The notes: generated by a model from the sequence alone, not told the origin. DNA of 64,000 nt from Schizochytrium sp. CCTCC M209059 (GCA_000818945.1 KN805422.1:124001-188000), one strand, 5' to 3'; positions 39,019 through 49,430 are shown, counted from the first letter of the stretch. Program-made: numbers and translations.

Positions 39019-40206
39019 TCAAGAAGTCAGCCAAGGCCGCAGCTCCACCACCGATAAGCCGCCACCGTAAGCGCGACTCATACCCGTATCAGCGAGCACC
39101 AGTCTGCCCCCGCAACGAATCGTCGGCCGGCCCGTTTGCTGCACCGTATGTCCGACGAGCATACGATGCGCGTTCAAAGAAGAAAGCATCTGGTTCAACT
39201 CGGCACACACTTCCCTCTCACTCGGCCCAGCGTATCGCCGCGTCCAGAGCAAACTCTGTCCTAGAAGCAGCTTATTTGTCACACTATGCCGCTGCACCTG
39301 ACGCTCGCTCGCGCCCATCAACAGCCGACGCACGTCCTCGTTGATATCACTCACAGAGTCCGTCGAGGCTAACCACGCGGGCACTCCCGCGTGCGCAAAA
39401 ATCGTCGTAAAACCAGTGCCTTTGAAACTCTCCTCCCCATTCTCTTCCTCCGGATTACCACCACCACCACCACCACCACCAGGGCCGTCTGCAGCAGGGT
39501 CGGCCTCCACATCAAGCTGCGTCACACGGGCCACCACGGGGAGCGCACGCAAAAAGTCTCCGAGCCAAGATCCGACACCTAGCTTGCGTCGTCGCGCCGC
39601 TATCCCGCCAAATTGCGCCGTCTCCTTGGCGTCCGCGTACCTCAAATCTCCGGCGAGGTTCATGAGCTCATGATTCCCCAAAAGCTGCACCACACAGCCC
39701 CCGGCTTCGACCGCCTCGGACCGCAATCGAAAAAGCCATTCAAAAATTCGCAACGTGTCCGGCCCGCGGTCAATGATGTCCCCCGTCTGCACCAGCACCG
39801 CGTCGCCGCCCGCCCAGTGCCGCTCCTCGGCCCGTGGACCCGGCGTCACGAGGCCCGCCAGCTCCAAGGCCTGTTCGAGCCGCTCTAGGTCCCCATGTAC
39901 ATCTGCGACCGCCACCACGCGCGAGGACGTTACCACGCGGTCCGCCTCGCACACTACCACGCCACTGCCTCCCGTCGCGAACCCCTCGCGCTGCACGCAA
40001 GCGCGCTTCTCCGCGGCGGCACCGGCTTCGCGGCATTCATCCAGACTGGCCGACGTAAGATATGCTTGCAGACTCAGCGCCACGACGCTCAGCACAACCA
40101 CAAAGGACATCATCCCCGCCATCGCCGCGCCTACCGCGACCTTGCCCTCTCCACGCGGCCCCGCGCGCTCGCGAAGCTTCCGATACCTTTCCATTTGGCT
40201 TTGCAT
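39019..40206 (-). CDS. Shewanella-like (calcineurin-type) metallophosphatase, membrane-anchored
   Basis: 395 codons from the ATG at 40206; the frame continues upstream, but only to a TTG. A hydrophobic segment at about 23-50 is a signal anchor. The PPP-type metal-binding motifs follow in order: DVHGD (102-106), GDIIDRG (142-148) and GNHE (177-180), with later histidines in IFAHAGVP and LVGHTVQ. This layout, with a long insert between GNHE and the last histidines, fits the Shewanella-like SLP phosphatases of plants, algae, oomycetes and apicomplexans. These are Ser/Thr or Tyr phosphatases using two metal ions. A glycine/acidic insert (about 255-270) is species-specific. The location is probably an endomembrane lumen or periplasm-like space; the substrate is unknown. 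Convergent with the Q/N-rich gene. Confidence 0.88.
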   Translation of the reverse strand: MQSQMERYRKLRERAGPRGEGKVAVGAAMAGMMSFVVVLSVVALSLQAYLTSASLDECREAGAAAEKRACVQREGFATGGSGVVVCEADRVVTSSRVVAVADVHGDLERLEQALELAGLVTPGPRAEERHWAGGDAVLVQTGDIIDRGPDTLRIFEWLFRLRSEAVEAGGCVVQLLGNHELMNLAGDLRYADAKETAQFGGIAARRRKLGVGSWLGDFLRALPVVARVTQLDVEADPAADGPGGGGGGGGNPEEENGEESFKGTGFTTIFAHAGVPAWLASTDSVSDINEDVRRLLMGASERQVQRHSVTNKLLLGQSLLWTRRYAGPSEREVCAELNQMLSSLNAHRMLVGHTVQQTGRPTIRCGGRLVLADTGMSRAYGGGLSVVELRPWLTS

Positions 40207-41080
40207 TCGTTCGCCCTTGTCCGGTGAGTTTTGGGCCAACTTGAACTTGAACAAAATTTGTCCTTCAATTCGAGCTCCAAGTTGAACGAGTGCAATCTAA
40301 ACCAAAGCACCAAAACATAAATGTAAAGAAAGCCACGCATCACGTGCCGCGCAAAGCTTCGAATTCCATGGGCTCAAAAGTCCCTCAAACCGCGGGATAC
40401 CTCGCATTTGCAAAAATATAAAACGCCCTCAAGAAAAATTCGAAAAGAACACGATTGACGAGAACTCAATGTTGTTCGGATCATGCGCAAGCCTTGATTA
40501 GGTCTATGTCCGCGTGATGCTTTGTTCAATCTTTTCAAATTGCAATTGCTTGAGCCTTCGTTGAGAGTCTCTATCAATCACGTCAAGTCAGCAAAGCAGA
40601 CCGCATAAAGTCCAAACTTCCGGCTCGAGCCGACCAAAGAACCGTCAACATAATTTACTCGCACATTAAATTGGAGTGAATTGACTGTGAACGTGGAAAA
40701 TGCAGCAGCCTTTGATTGCTATTGATCGCAATGATCGGCGCTGGGAGAAAATGCAAATTATAAAGAGCCAAACAAGTGGCCAACTTGAGTCGTTTCGTTG
40801 CGATTGGCGTGCAAAAATGAAATAAAACGTAGACCATTTTGTCATCGAGTCGTCGCCGTAAAAACGGGAAGCACGTCAGCTGTCATAAGCCGTGCGCGAG
40901 CGCGAGGTCGAGGATGTTGAGCTCTCTCAGGCCGCTCGGGTCGCGGGTTGTTGCAGCGGTCCGATTCGTCCGACCGCACAAGCTTGTGCTCAGGTCTGCT
41001 TGAAGGAGGCATCTTATTTATAATAATAATAAATAACTTGAAAGAAAAGAGAGGACGACTGCTCTCTCACTTCTTTCGCG

Positions 41081-41180
41081 TTGTCTAGCCTTGCTTTGCG
41101 TTGCGTTGCTTTGTTTTGCTTTCCTCTCCTTTGCTTTGCTTTTGCTTCTCGCTTTCTGCTTGCTTTGCTTGGCTTGACTT
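41081..41180. repeat. (TTTGC)n-type repeat
   Basis: Degenerate GCTTT/GCGTT units; the reverse complement of the AAGC-type repeats at 42019-42230. Confidence 0.75.
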
Positions 41181-42018
41181 TGGGGAAATGGGTTGTGGGT
41201 TTGCTTTCGCAGATTGCTTGCCCCCGCTCCACAGCACAAGCAGCTTGCTTCCCAAGCAAAGCTATCTGCAGTCGCGGTGCCTCCCACCCCGGAAAATTCA
41301 ACAGTATTCGAAAACTTTTTCGCCCCTACGTTGGCAGGAGTACTCAAACGATGACATAGTATCATATTATACTGGTATGCATAAAATTCAAAAAATGGAT
41401 TCCAGGCATGACCACATCCGTCCATGCTTCTTCTAAAACCTGACCTCGTTGTGCCATGTCCAATCCTCCGAGCTGGCGCGATCGAGCACGATTGGCACAA
41501 CCAGACGTAACACGCATCCCAAATGGATACCGTTGAATAACAAGGAGCCGGGCCAAGGCTTCCTAGAAATGCTCACATGTTTTTTGCGCTAGAGCAATCC
41601 GTTACCCGGTGAAATAGATAAAAACAAACGCCATGCTCCGCGCCGCAGGCGCCCTGACATGCCGCTTCTTGGCGCGGTTCCACTGAACTCTCCACTTCGC
41701 CTGCCTGTTTTTCCTTCCGTCTTTCCTTCCAGCGACCTGGTGTGAACAACATCGGACCCGAAGATCCCCAATGCATGCATGGTAGGTGCATGTTTGGTGC
41801 TCAGGGCACCATCAGGAAACAGACTGAACACGATGCCGAGTACAACGGAATGTGTGGCTACCGTCACCTCATCTCACTGTTTGCTCTGAGGCTCTGTCGT
41901 TTCTGTTCGTTTCGCTGGTGGCACCATCTACACCTGTCTCTGCTCAGCTATATACCACACTGCAGGCCGGTTTGCTGGTGGGGCAACATACGCGACGGCT
42001 CCATGAGTGGCGCGGAAA

Positions 42019-42275
42019 GCAAAGCAAAGCAAACCAAAGCAAACCAAAGCCAAGCCAAGCCAAGCGAACCCAAGCCAACCCAAAGGACTATAAAAAATGG
42101 AGTGAACAAGTATAGCGTGGACGCAAAGCAAAGCAAAGCCCAGCCGACCCAAGCCGTTAAAAGTCAAATCATTCTAATTCAAGCCAAGCCAAGCCAAGCC
42201 AAGCCAATCCAAGCCAAGCCAAAGAACTTTTTCTTTTTAAAGCATGGAGTGAACAAGCAAAGCGTGGACAACGCG
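42019..42275. repeat. Duplicated AAGCA/AAGCC repeat plus shared unique segment
   Basis: Two copies of an AAGC-rich stretch, each followed by ATGGAGTGAACAAG and AGCGTGGA (42096-42121 and 42244-42269). The unit is about 148 bp, so a segmental tandem duplication is likely, not only slippage. Confidence 0.8.
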
Positions 42276-42419
42276 CTACATTGAAAGCAGCAGCTCTTCT
42301 CACGCGCCTTTTGCGCCCACTTACACAACAAGAGAAGCACTTCGAACTGTCTGTCGCATCACGATGGAATGCTATATCGATTTAAGAATGTTTCATTGTT
42401 GTAGCTAGAGAGTCGCCAT

Positions 42420-45400
42420 CTACATTCGAAAGGCGCGCTGGAAAAGATCCGGCTGGACCCAGTTGTACGCGCTGCGGTTCAGATACTTGGCAGCAAGACT
42501 TGTCTGCACATGAGCAAGCGCTTCGGCATCCTGCGCATTGAGCGGTTTTGGCGCATCTACCTTGCTATGGCCCGAGCTGTAATGCTTCTTGAGCTGCTCG
42601 AGCGCATGGGGAACGTTCACCAGCGACTCGAGGTAGCGCAGTTGCGTGTACAGGGTTGATGGACGGTACTCGGGCACCAGCTGCAATCGACGGCCGTGCA
42701 AGGTGAAAGAACGCCCCACGACAGACTGCTGGCGCGTGCGCAGGTCCGCCGAAGGGTCATCGGCTAAGAGCCATCCTTCATAGTATTTTTTCACCGCACG
42801 GCGTGCCGCCAAGTGAAGCTGGTTCGTCAGGTATGTCAAGTCCACAGGCTCGTCGCAGCGCGGGCACTGAAGACCTGACTTCGCTGCGTTGCTCTGCTGC
42901 TGCTTCTCGGGCACGATCTTAGCAAGTTCCTGTGGAAGGGCAACAACGCCCAGAAAAGGGTGTTCCAGATCGCAACTTTCGCACGTCAGCATGACACGGT
43001 CACACGCCTTGAACCTGTCAATGTCTGGCATATCCACAATGTTTAGCAAGTCCTCGTCGCCATGCGCGTCACCGTGTTGCACACCGCCCTGTACCGAAGA
43101 GGGATCCAGACCGAGATGCTCGGCAATCTGGCCTGGCGAAAGTCCTTCAATCGGCTCGCACAGACGCCGCGTCGGTGGCACGACCTGCTGCTTCAAATAC
43201 CAGTCCACATCAAGTTCCAGGAGCTTCCACGGATCGTTTGTGACCTCCTCCGGATGAAACGCGCGTTGCGCATAAGAGGCATTCGACGGAGGCGGTGTAC
43301 GTGGCATCGGTTCCTCATTCTCCGGATCGTCCGCCTTGCCGCCACTCTTTTGGCCGTCTTCTGTCTTAAGAGCCTGCTTCTCCTTGAGTTCGCGCGCTTT
43401 GCTTTCATAGTCCTGCCGGGTCATCGTGCAAATGACGTACGGGATGTGGTCGCCCACACTCACGGGTTTGTTCCTCGCGATCATGGCGAGCGCCACCTGC
43501 AGGTGCGGTTGGCTCTTAACATCAGGGTAATCGCGAGGATTCTTGTTCAACCCCTTGGTAATGACAAATTTCTCAAGAGCCACAGAACGCGCCTTGATCT
43601 GCTCGTGCACGTCATCGAGACATTTGAGAATGCCTTCCACCACCTCATCGTACGGTTTGCCCGAAAGAACATGGTCCAATACGCCATGACCAATGTCCTT
43701 GGACAGCTGGCACCAGTCACGACGCACAAGATCGAGACCCTTGGTCTCCTTTTCTTCCACAATCTGCTTTTCCCCATTCGGTCCCTTGACCTCCTTGATG
43801 GCCAGCGCTGCGTACTTTTTCTTTTTCAACAACAGCATTGTCTTGAAGACGCCGTCCTGCTCGATCTCGAGCAGGTTGTACAGCTTGTTAATCTCTGCCT
43901 TGACGCGCTGCCCGATTCGGTTCACCTCTGCGAGATTCGTGGTACCCGTGTTGATCATGATCGAATCCGTGTCACCATACACGACATCGAGACCCAGCTT
44001 GTCCTGCGCAATGTTCACGGTATTTTGCAGAATCGAGCGGCCCTGCGACGTCACCAGCGCTGCGACGGGCCGCGCAAAGAATCGAAAGCCCTTAAAGCCG
44101 AGGCATCCATACATTGAGTTGGCAGTCAATTTGAGCGCCTTTTGTCGAACGTCAAGCTGCTTGCGCTTGATCGGATCGCGTTCCGACTTGAGCGCCTGCT
44201 TCACCAGACGACGACGGTCCACCAGCGTCTTGATGAGCGATGGCAAAATTGCAAGGTCCGGAAACTTGGCGCGGTCAGGCAGGCCCGGAATTGCGTCCGG
44301 GTCCTCGGCGTCCACGTCCACGTCCGCAGCCCCGCCTTCGTCCATCTCCATGTCGTCATCACCGGCGCCAGTCTCCACTGCAGCAGCCGCGACCTCCAAA
44401 TCTTCGAGGCCACCACTGCGCACCCGCTCCACGGTGGTGTAGCAAATGTTATACTCTTGGATGATCGAAGGGTATAGCGAGTTAAAGTCCAGCAGCAAAA
44501 TGAACTTGTCGTACAAGCCCGTCTTGGGGTCCAAGACAAGACCACCATCGTACTTGGGCTTGCGCATCGCTGAACGCGAGGCCGCGCCGCCCTTTTTGCT
44601 GTTTCCATTCGAGGCTCCCTTCTTGGCCCCGCTCTTGCCGTCTCCACTGTCGGCGTACACCTTGTCGGGCAATACATAGCCCTGTCGCGAAAATTCGTGC
44701 AAGAGCAGGTGTTCGATGCGCTCAGCGCGACCGCCTGACAACGTCCGCGACCACAGATTGCCACCAAGGTTGCTCAGCTGTAGCGTCAGCGGGACAGCCT
44801 CGAGCTTGAACATAAGAGAGAGCGCTAGCCAAGCATCCTTCTCGTTGCGTTGTACAAGCTTCAGCAGCCAATCCTTGTCCTGGTAGTACTGTGGGACTTG
44901 CAGTGGTGTCACCTCGTGCCGCTCTACATTGAGCTGCGTGCGGCACAGCTCTTGCAGGGTGTAGCTGCGCTGCCCGAGCAAGAGTTCGCGAGCGGTTGTG
45001 TACGTATCGAGCATCAAGCGTCCAGGCGTCAAGTTCGCGCTCGAATAAAAACCGCCCCCAGCACGACGCCCCGGCATGCGCGACATCTTGAGCCGGCCCA
45101 TCTTGGACCACATGAGTCCTACATTCAGCTTGGACATGCGCGACAGCAGAACATCCATTTCAAAATTGCGAATGTTGTGGCCAATGATCATGTCCGGGTC
45201 GTGTCGGTGCAGTTGAACCATAAGAAAGCTCAGCAAAGCTCGCTCGCTCGCCTGCACAGAAATCTGCTTGCGAGACTTGGCCGCGTCCTTGAACCCGGCG
45301 GGAAAATTCGCGCCGCCATTCTCGCCTCGCACAATCGTGAACGCGCTGGCAAGACGCGGATCCCCGTGCGCGGCTGTCTCGCTCACCACGTCGACGTTGT

Positions 45401-47420
45401 CGCGAAGCAGACCACTCACCACCATAATCTGGTGCTCGTGCGACTTGGGATCCACCCGTGTCTTGAGCGAGAGTGACAGCACACGAAGAGGCGGCGGTGG
45501 AGGCAGTTTGATGGCTTCTCGGGCCACGTTAGTGTCGGCAGAGTCTCCGTCCTCGTCCTGGGTCTTTGCTTTTACAGCTTCCTCGGCCTCGTGAACGAGA
45601 ACGTCCTTTAGAGGGTGGATCGCCTTGGCTTCCTCAACGAAAAAGTTGTACTTACACCACGAGGCCACGCGGTCCCTCGGACACTCGACATCGTAAATTC
45701 GGATCCAGCACGGGCCCATCAGATCGCGTGCCAGCAAAAGCTGCTCGACGGCCGTTTGGTGCGTGCCGAAAATGTGCGAAAATGTCTTGCCCTCAATGTC
45801 AAAGGGCAAACGGTCCTTCTCCGCGCACATTGGGTACCGCACCTCAAGGTACTCGGTGGCCTCGCGCGGGACGCCGGGAAGCTCAAAGGCGTACTTGAGC
45901 TCCGTCTTGCGCACCTTGAACGAGCGTCCGGCATCCCGGTCTACAGGCAGAACCTTGGCCACGACCTTTTCCATCTCGGCAAAGACGTCCGGAAATTCAA
46001 CCTCCTTGCTCGAGCCGTCCTCGTCAGTGTATGTTTCGCGCGGGAGCACGTACAGCACGCGATCGAGGTTTTTGACCTCGACGTAGCAGCTAACAAACTG
46101 CTTAGTCCGCTCGCACCACATCTTGCCAAACACGTGAAGACGGCCCTTCATCGTGTAGTAGTTCTCGTAAATGTCAAGCCAAAACACATCAATGTATTTT
46201 CGTCCATCCTTTTCTGGCAAGTTGTCCATGATGGTCTGGGCATCCATTGCCGCTGCGGGCCCAGTCGTTGTGTTGGCGGTATTCTCGTTCTCTCCGAGTG
46301 CGACTGCCTTGCTAGACGACCATCCGCCAGAGCCATCGTCGTCCTTACCCATCATGGCCGGAGGCGTGCTCATGAACGTCACGCCACGATCCGCGGCGGG
46401 AGGCGGCGTCGATGGTGCAACGCGCTTGGGTGCACTGCGGACGGGTTTCTTGCGAGCTGCCGCAAGGAGTGCTGCTTTGCCTTTGGGCTTGTCTTCTTTC
46501 TTGACGGCAACGGTATCCAACTCTTCCGATACATCCATCTGCGTCGCGCCAGAGGTCTCCTCCTTCTTCACCTTGCTCTTGTGCGCACCAGCCGAGCCAA
46601 CGAGGGTCTCTTCTTCTTCCTCCTCCTCTTCAGAAACAGTTTGCTTCGCCTTGCCTTCGTGCGATGGGTCCTGCACCGCAGCAACAGCTTCGTCGGCATG
46701 TTCAGCACCATCATCGTCGTCGTCCCGATCCAAGTACATGTTATCATCCGGTCCACTGTCCTCGTCGGCGCTGCGTGCGTCCCGCTGACGGAGCCGTTCC
46801 TGTTCCTCCTCAAGCTGGTGCCGGCGCTTCTTCTTGCTGCTGCGCTTGAGTTTCTTGTCACGCCCCTTTTTCCGCTTCTTGGCAGATGAAGTCGACTGCA
46901 TGAGATCGTTCACGATGGAGTTCATGAGCGAATCTCCCCCGCGAACAGCGCGCTCTGCGGCCTCTTCGCTCGCAGACGGCGCCGATGCCGTGGCTTTAGG
47001 ACCCACAACATTGGCACGCTTACCCATCTTTGTAAACATGCTCGTCAGCTTATGCGTCGTACCTTGGACCTCCTGCGCGTCGAGTTCATCTTTTCGACGG
47101 GCCCTTGCGCTCTTGTGCGTCTTGGCGCCGCTCGCGCTCTCCCTCGCGTCGCCCAAGTCGACGTCGTCCTCGTCTTCGTCTCCATAGTCCTTGTACCCAG
47201 TTCCGTCATCGTCAACAACAAAGTCGCCGAGATCCTCGTTCGCCTTGCGAAGCGCGGCCCTTGCAGCGCCTTCGTCCTCGCTATCGCCCTCGTCCTCGTC
47301 GCTGCTCGCGTCCAGGTCCGCGTTTCTCAGGCCCAGTTCGCGCTGTCGCCGTTGCCGATCGAGGGCCTCGCGTCTCGCGCGAGCGCTCTTCGACTCGTGC
47401 GAGCGGCTCGGCCGCTGCAT
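42420..47420 (-). CDS. POLA1: DNA polymerase alpha catalytic subunit
   Basis: 1666 codons from the ATG at 47420, single exon. The N-terminus has the family start ARARREALDRQRR followed by a long acidic/lysine-rich disordered region. Then come the B-family folds: exonuclease-like domain (DPDMIIGHNIRNFEMDVLL) and motif A DFNSLYPSIIQEYN (about 975), motif B KLTANSMYGCLGF (about 1095) and motif C YGDTDS (about 1145). Its catalytic aspartates in motifs A and C are present. The C-terminal domain keeps the first zinc module (CESC about 1478, CPRC about 1517). The second module, which in human and yeast has CxxxxC and CPxC around YYxGWL, reads GWLLADDPSADLRTR and lacks all four cysteines. The protein extends primase-made RNA primers at replication origins and lagging strands in the nucleus. 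Same pathway as SLD5 in this window. Confidence 0.97.
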   Translation of the reverse strand: MQRPSRSHESKSARARREALDRQRRQRELGLRNADLDASSDEDEGDSEDEGAARAALRKANEDLGDFVVDDDGTGYKDYGDEDEDDVDLGDARESASGAKTHKSARARRKDELDAQEVQGTTHKLTSMFTKMGKRANVVGPKATASAPSASEEAAERAVRGGDSLMNSIVNDLMQSTSSAKKRKKGRDKKLKRSSKKKRRHQLEEEQERLRQRDARSADEDSGPDDNMYLDRDDDDDGAEHADEAVAAVQDPSHEGKAKQTVSEEEEEEEETLVGSAGAHKSKVKKEETSGATQMDVSEELDTVAVKKEDKPKGKAALLAAARKKPVRSAPKRVAPSTPPPAADRGVTFMSTPPAMMGKDDDGSGGWSSSKAVALGENENTANTTTGPAAAMDAQTIMDNLPEKDGRKYIDVFWLDIYENYYTMKGRLHVFGKMWCERTKQFVSCYVEVKNLDRVLYVLPRETYTDEDGSSKEVEFPDVFAEMEKVVAKVLPVDRDAGRSFKVRKTELKYAFELPGVPREATEYLEVRYPMCAEKDRLPFDIEGKTFSHIFGTHQTAVEQLLLARDLMGPCWIRIYDVECPRDRVASWCKYNFFVEEAKAIHPLKDVLVHEAEEAVKAKTQDEDGDSADTNVAREAIKLPPPPPLRVLSLSLKTRVDPKSHEHQIMVVSGLLRDNVDVVSETAAHGDPRLASAFTIVRGENGGANFPAGFKDAAKSRKQISVQASERALLSFLMVQLHRHDPDMIIGHNIRNFEMDVLLSRMSKLNVGLMWSKMGRLKMSRMPGRRAGGGFYSSANLTPGRLMLDTYTTARELLLGQRSYTLQELCRTQLNVERHEVTPLQVPQYYQDKDWLLKLVQRNEKDAWLALSLMFKLEAVPLTLQLSNLGGNLWSRTLSGGRAERIEHLLLHEFSRQGYVLPDKVYADSGDGKSGAKKGASNGNSKKGGAASRSAMRKPKYDGGLVLDPKTGLYDKFILLLDFNSLYPSIIQEYNICYTTVERVRSGGLEDLEVAAAAVETGAGDDDMEMDEGGAADVDVDAEDPDAIPGLPDRAKFPDLAILPSLIKTLVDRRRLVKQALKSERDPIKRKQLDVRQKALKLTANSMYGCLGFKGFRFFARPVAALVTSQGRSILQNTVNIAQDKLGLDVVYGDTDSIMINTGTTNLAEVNRIGQRVKAEINKLYNLLEIEQDGVFKTMLLLKKKKYAALAIKEVKGPNGEKQIVEEKETKGLDLVRRDWCQLSKDIGHGVLDHVLSGKPYDEVVEGILKCLDDVHEQIKARSVALEKFVITKGLNKNPRDYPDVKSQPHLQVALAMIARNKPVSVGDHIPYVICTMTRQDYESKARELKEKQALKTEDGQKSGGKADDPENEEPMPRTPPPSNASYAQRAFHPEEVTNDPWKLLELDVDWYLKQQVVPPTRRLCEPIEGLSPGQIAEHLGLDPSSVQGGVQHGDAHGDEDLLNIVDMPDIDRFKACDRVMLTCESCDLEHPFLGVVALPQELAKIVPEKQQQSNAAKSGLQCPRCDEPVDLTYLTNQLHLAARRAVKKYYEGWLLADDPSADLRTRQQSVVGRSFTLHGRRLQLVPEYRPSTLYTQLRYLESLVNVPHALEQLKKHYSSGHSKVDAPKPLNAQDAEALAHVQTSLAAKYLNRSAYNWVQPDLFQRAFRM

Positions 47421-48005
47421 CGCTCGCTGCTGCTGCTCGCTGCTACCGCGCTGTCTGCCCCGCCGCCTGCTCGCGCTCGCGCGCTGCGCCAACTCGCGCA
47501 AGCTCCGCCGGCAAGCGCAAGCGTGCTTGCTTGCTTGTTCTTGATCTGCTCGCTCATCTTTTCCAACCTAACCACCACCATCTGTCTGTCTACGTACCTG
47601 TCTGTCTGTCTGTCTCGTCGCCTAACCACCGCACCGCATATCAGCAGCAGCAGCTTAACCGTCACCACCGCCCTATTGTGACCGTGACTCGGACGAGACA
47701 CGGCTTCTGCAAAGTGATTGGGTCTACGTGCGCACACGTCCGCGAGCGTGGGAGGGGAAGGCGTAGTAGAATAGATGCAGGCAGACACGATGCGTGCTCG
47801 CCCGAGCGCGCCGGCCGGTCGCTTGTGTGTGGGCCCATGCTTGCCCATGTTTGGCTGCTGCTTACTATTTATTACACACCATGGTCTTTCAGTCCCCGTG
47901 AGGACCTCTGGCTGGTGGGTTCTACTACGTACATCCTGCGGAAATGTGCGAGACTTCGAGCTCCTCCCAGCCAAAGTCAGCAATGGGTTTGTTCAATTTC
48001 GTAGT

Positions 48006-48040
<35 letters not shown>

Positions 48041-48306
48041 GGTGGCAGCGATCTTGACGCGCTAGTGGCTGTCGCTGCTGTACCTCTGGCTATCGTTGCT
48101 GCACTTCTGGCTGCGCGCGCGGTATGCACCTATTGCCTTTGTTCGCCACATGGAGGAAGCATGGTTGTACTACTACTAAACGTGACGCCTTGTTATACGA
48201 CTGTTAGTTTCCTTGTTCGTTTGGGTGTCGGAAGTCGCGCTCTAAAATCCGACAGACCATACATTGCTTGGAGTCAGGATGGTCAAACGAAGAAAAGGGC
48301 AAGGCG
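47421..48306. promoter_or_regulatory. Divergent upstream region of POLA1 and peroxidase
   Basis: 886 bp between start codons, no supported ORF. (CTGT)n-like DNA at 47580-47615 and (CAG)n at 48009-48039. No TTTGAA cluster like that of SLD5 is seen. Confidence 0.45.
48009..48039. repeat. (CAG)10 trinucleotide repeat
   Basis: Uninterrupted CAG repeat about 270 bp before the peroxidase start; not in a supported coding frame. Confidence 0.9.
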
Positions 48307-49344
48307 ATGCAGACGCCGAAGCGACTTGCGAACACCTTGCGCAGAATGGCGAGCAGCGCGGGGACCGCGAGCGCCCCCGCAAGCGGGAGCGAGGCTGGCA
48401 TGGACCTGCGCGAGGTGCGGAGGGCCATTGCGCGACTCATGTACGCGCCGGGCCATGACGACGGCTCGTACGCGCCGCTCTTCATCCGCTTCGCCTGGCA
48501 CTGCTCGGGGACGTACTGCAAGGAGTCCGGCAACGGGGGTAGCTGGGGATCAACCTTTCGCTTCGAGAACGAGGCGGCCGACCCGGAGAATGCTGGCCTG
48601 AGCAAGGCCAAGGAGCTCTTGGAGTCCGTCAAGGCGCGCTTTCCTGCAATCTCCTACGCGGACCTGTACATCCTCGCCGGCGCCGTTGCGATCGAGTCCA
48701 CCGGCGGGCCACACATTCCCGTCAAGACCGGCCGTCCAGACTTTGACGACGCCGAGGCCACGGCCATCTTTGGGGAGGGCAAGTGCCCCTTTGGCTTTGG
48801 AACCGTCAATCCGAACACGTCGCGACTCCCTGCGGCGGACCTTGGTCCCGACCCAGATGCGCCTCCTGATGCGCCTGCACACATTCGCGAGGCGCCGACA
48901 ATCAACGCAGTCCGCGCAACCTTTCAGCGCTTGGGTCTCACAGACAAAGAAACCGTGTGTTTAATTCTTTTGGGCCACCAGTACGGCCGTTGCCATCCTG
49001 AAAACAGCGGCTATGAGCACGCATGGTATGCTTTCGATCCTACAGAGTGGAACGCCTACGAGTCGGGACTTGGATACATTTCGCTTTACGAGCAAGGGAT
49101 TCGCAGCTATCGCGAGGTGCACAAGGCCTCGGGGAAGCGCCAGTACGAGATGTTGTTTGCCGGCCGCCGCTGGATGCTTCTAATCGCCGACATGGTCCTT
49201 TACTGGGATCAAGACTACTATCGTCATGTCCTTTACTACAACCGCAACCGACGCATCTTCCGCCAAGATGCTGCTCTTGCGTGGACAAAGTTGACTGAGC
49301 TCGGCTGCAAGAACCTTACGCCAGAACTTACCTCCCATAGTTAA
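48307..49344 (+). CDS. Class I haem peroxidase (cytochrome c peroxidase/ascorbate peroxidase type)
   Basis: 345 codons from the ATG at 48307; the frame opens a little upstream but only at a TTG. The first ~30 residues (MQTPKRLANTLRRMASS) are basic, hydroxylated and free of acids, like a mitochondrial presequence. The distal haem site is PLFIRFAWHCSG (R61, W64, H65). The proximal side is LLGHQYGRCH (H224), a proximal Trp in SGYEHAW (W240), and the Asp partner near D295 in LLIADMV. The family reduces H2O2 using cytochrome c or ascorbate. The usual GAH before the proximal loop is LGH here, and the C-terminal third is divergent, so the electron donor cannot be assigned by eye. Its stop lies 86 bp from the stop of the convergent DENN gene. 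Confidence 0.92.
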   Translation: MQTPKRLANTLRRMASSAGTASAPASGSEAGMDLREVRRAIARLMYAPGHDDGSYAPLFIRFAWHCSGTYCKESGNGGSWGSTFRFENEAADPENAGLSKAKELLESVKARFPAISYADLYILAGAVAIESTGGPHIPVKTGRPDFDDAEATAIFGEGKCPFGFGTVNPNTSRLPAADLGPDPDAPPDAPAHIREAPTINAVRATFQRLGLTDKETVCLILLGHQYGRCHPENSGYEHAWYAFDPTEWNAYESGLGYISLYEQGIRSYREVHKASGKRQYEMLFAGRRWMLLIADMVLYWDQDYYRHVLYYNRNRRIFRQDAALAWTKLTELGCKNLTPELTSHS

Positions 49345-49430
49345 AAAATAAAAGCAAAAGCAAAAGCAAAAGAAGTGAAAATGCTGTCTTTGTATCTATG
49401 TTCGTATGTAAATGTCCTTTGTTAACCTGA
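49345..49430. other. 86-bp convergent 3' spacer with (AAAAGC)n
   Basis: AATAAA at 49347-49352 and four A-rich AAAAGC units lie between the two stops. The transcripts of the peroxidase and DENN genes almost certainly overlap at their 3' ends or share this region. Confidence 0.7.

Larger units (their letters stand above)
40207..42419. other. Intergenic region with mirrored AAGC/GCTT repeats
   Basis: 2.2 kb between the phosphatase start and the POLA1 stop. 40320-41030 is AT-rich and featureless. TTTGC-type repeats (41081-41180) and AAGCA/AAGCC repeats (42019-42230) are in opposite orientation about 0.9 kb apart. No frame encodes a recognisable protein. Confidence 0.5.

Noticed and set aside
41589..41867. 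Possible transposon-derived peptide on the minus strand
   Set aside because: Short frame, no catalytic motif or terminal repeat. Recorded only as part of the mirrored-repeat observation.
43062..44117. 351-codon + strand frame inside POLA1
   Set aside because: Antisense shadow of a GC-rich gene; the minus strand carries all polymerase motifs.
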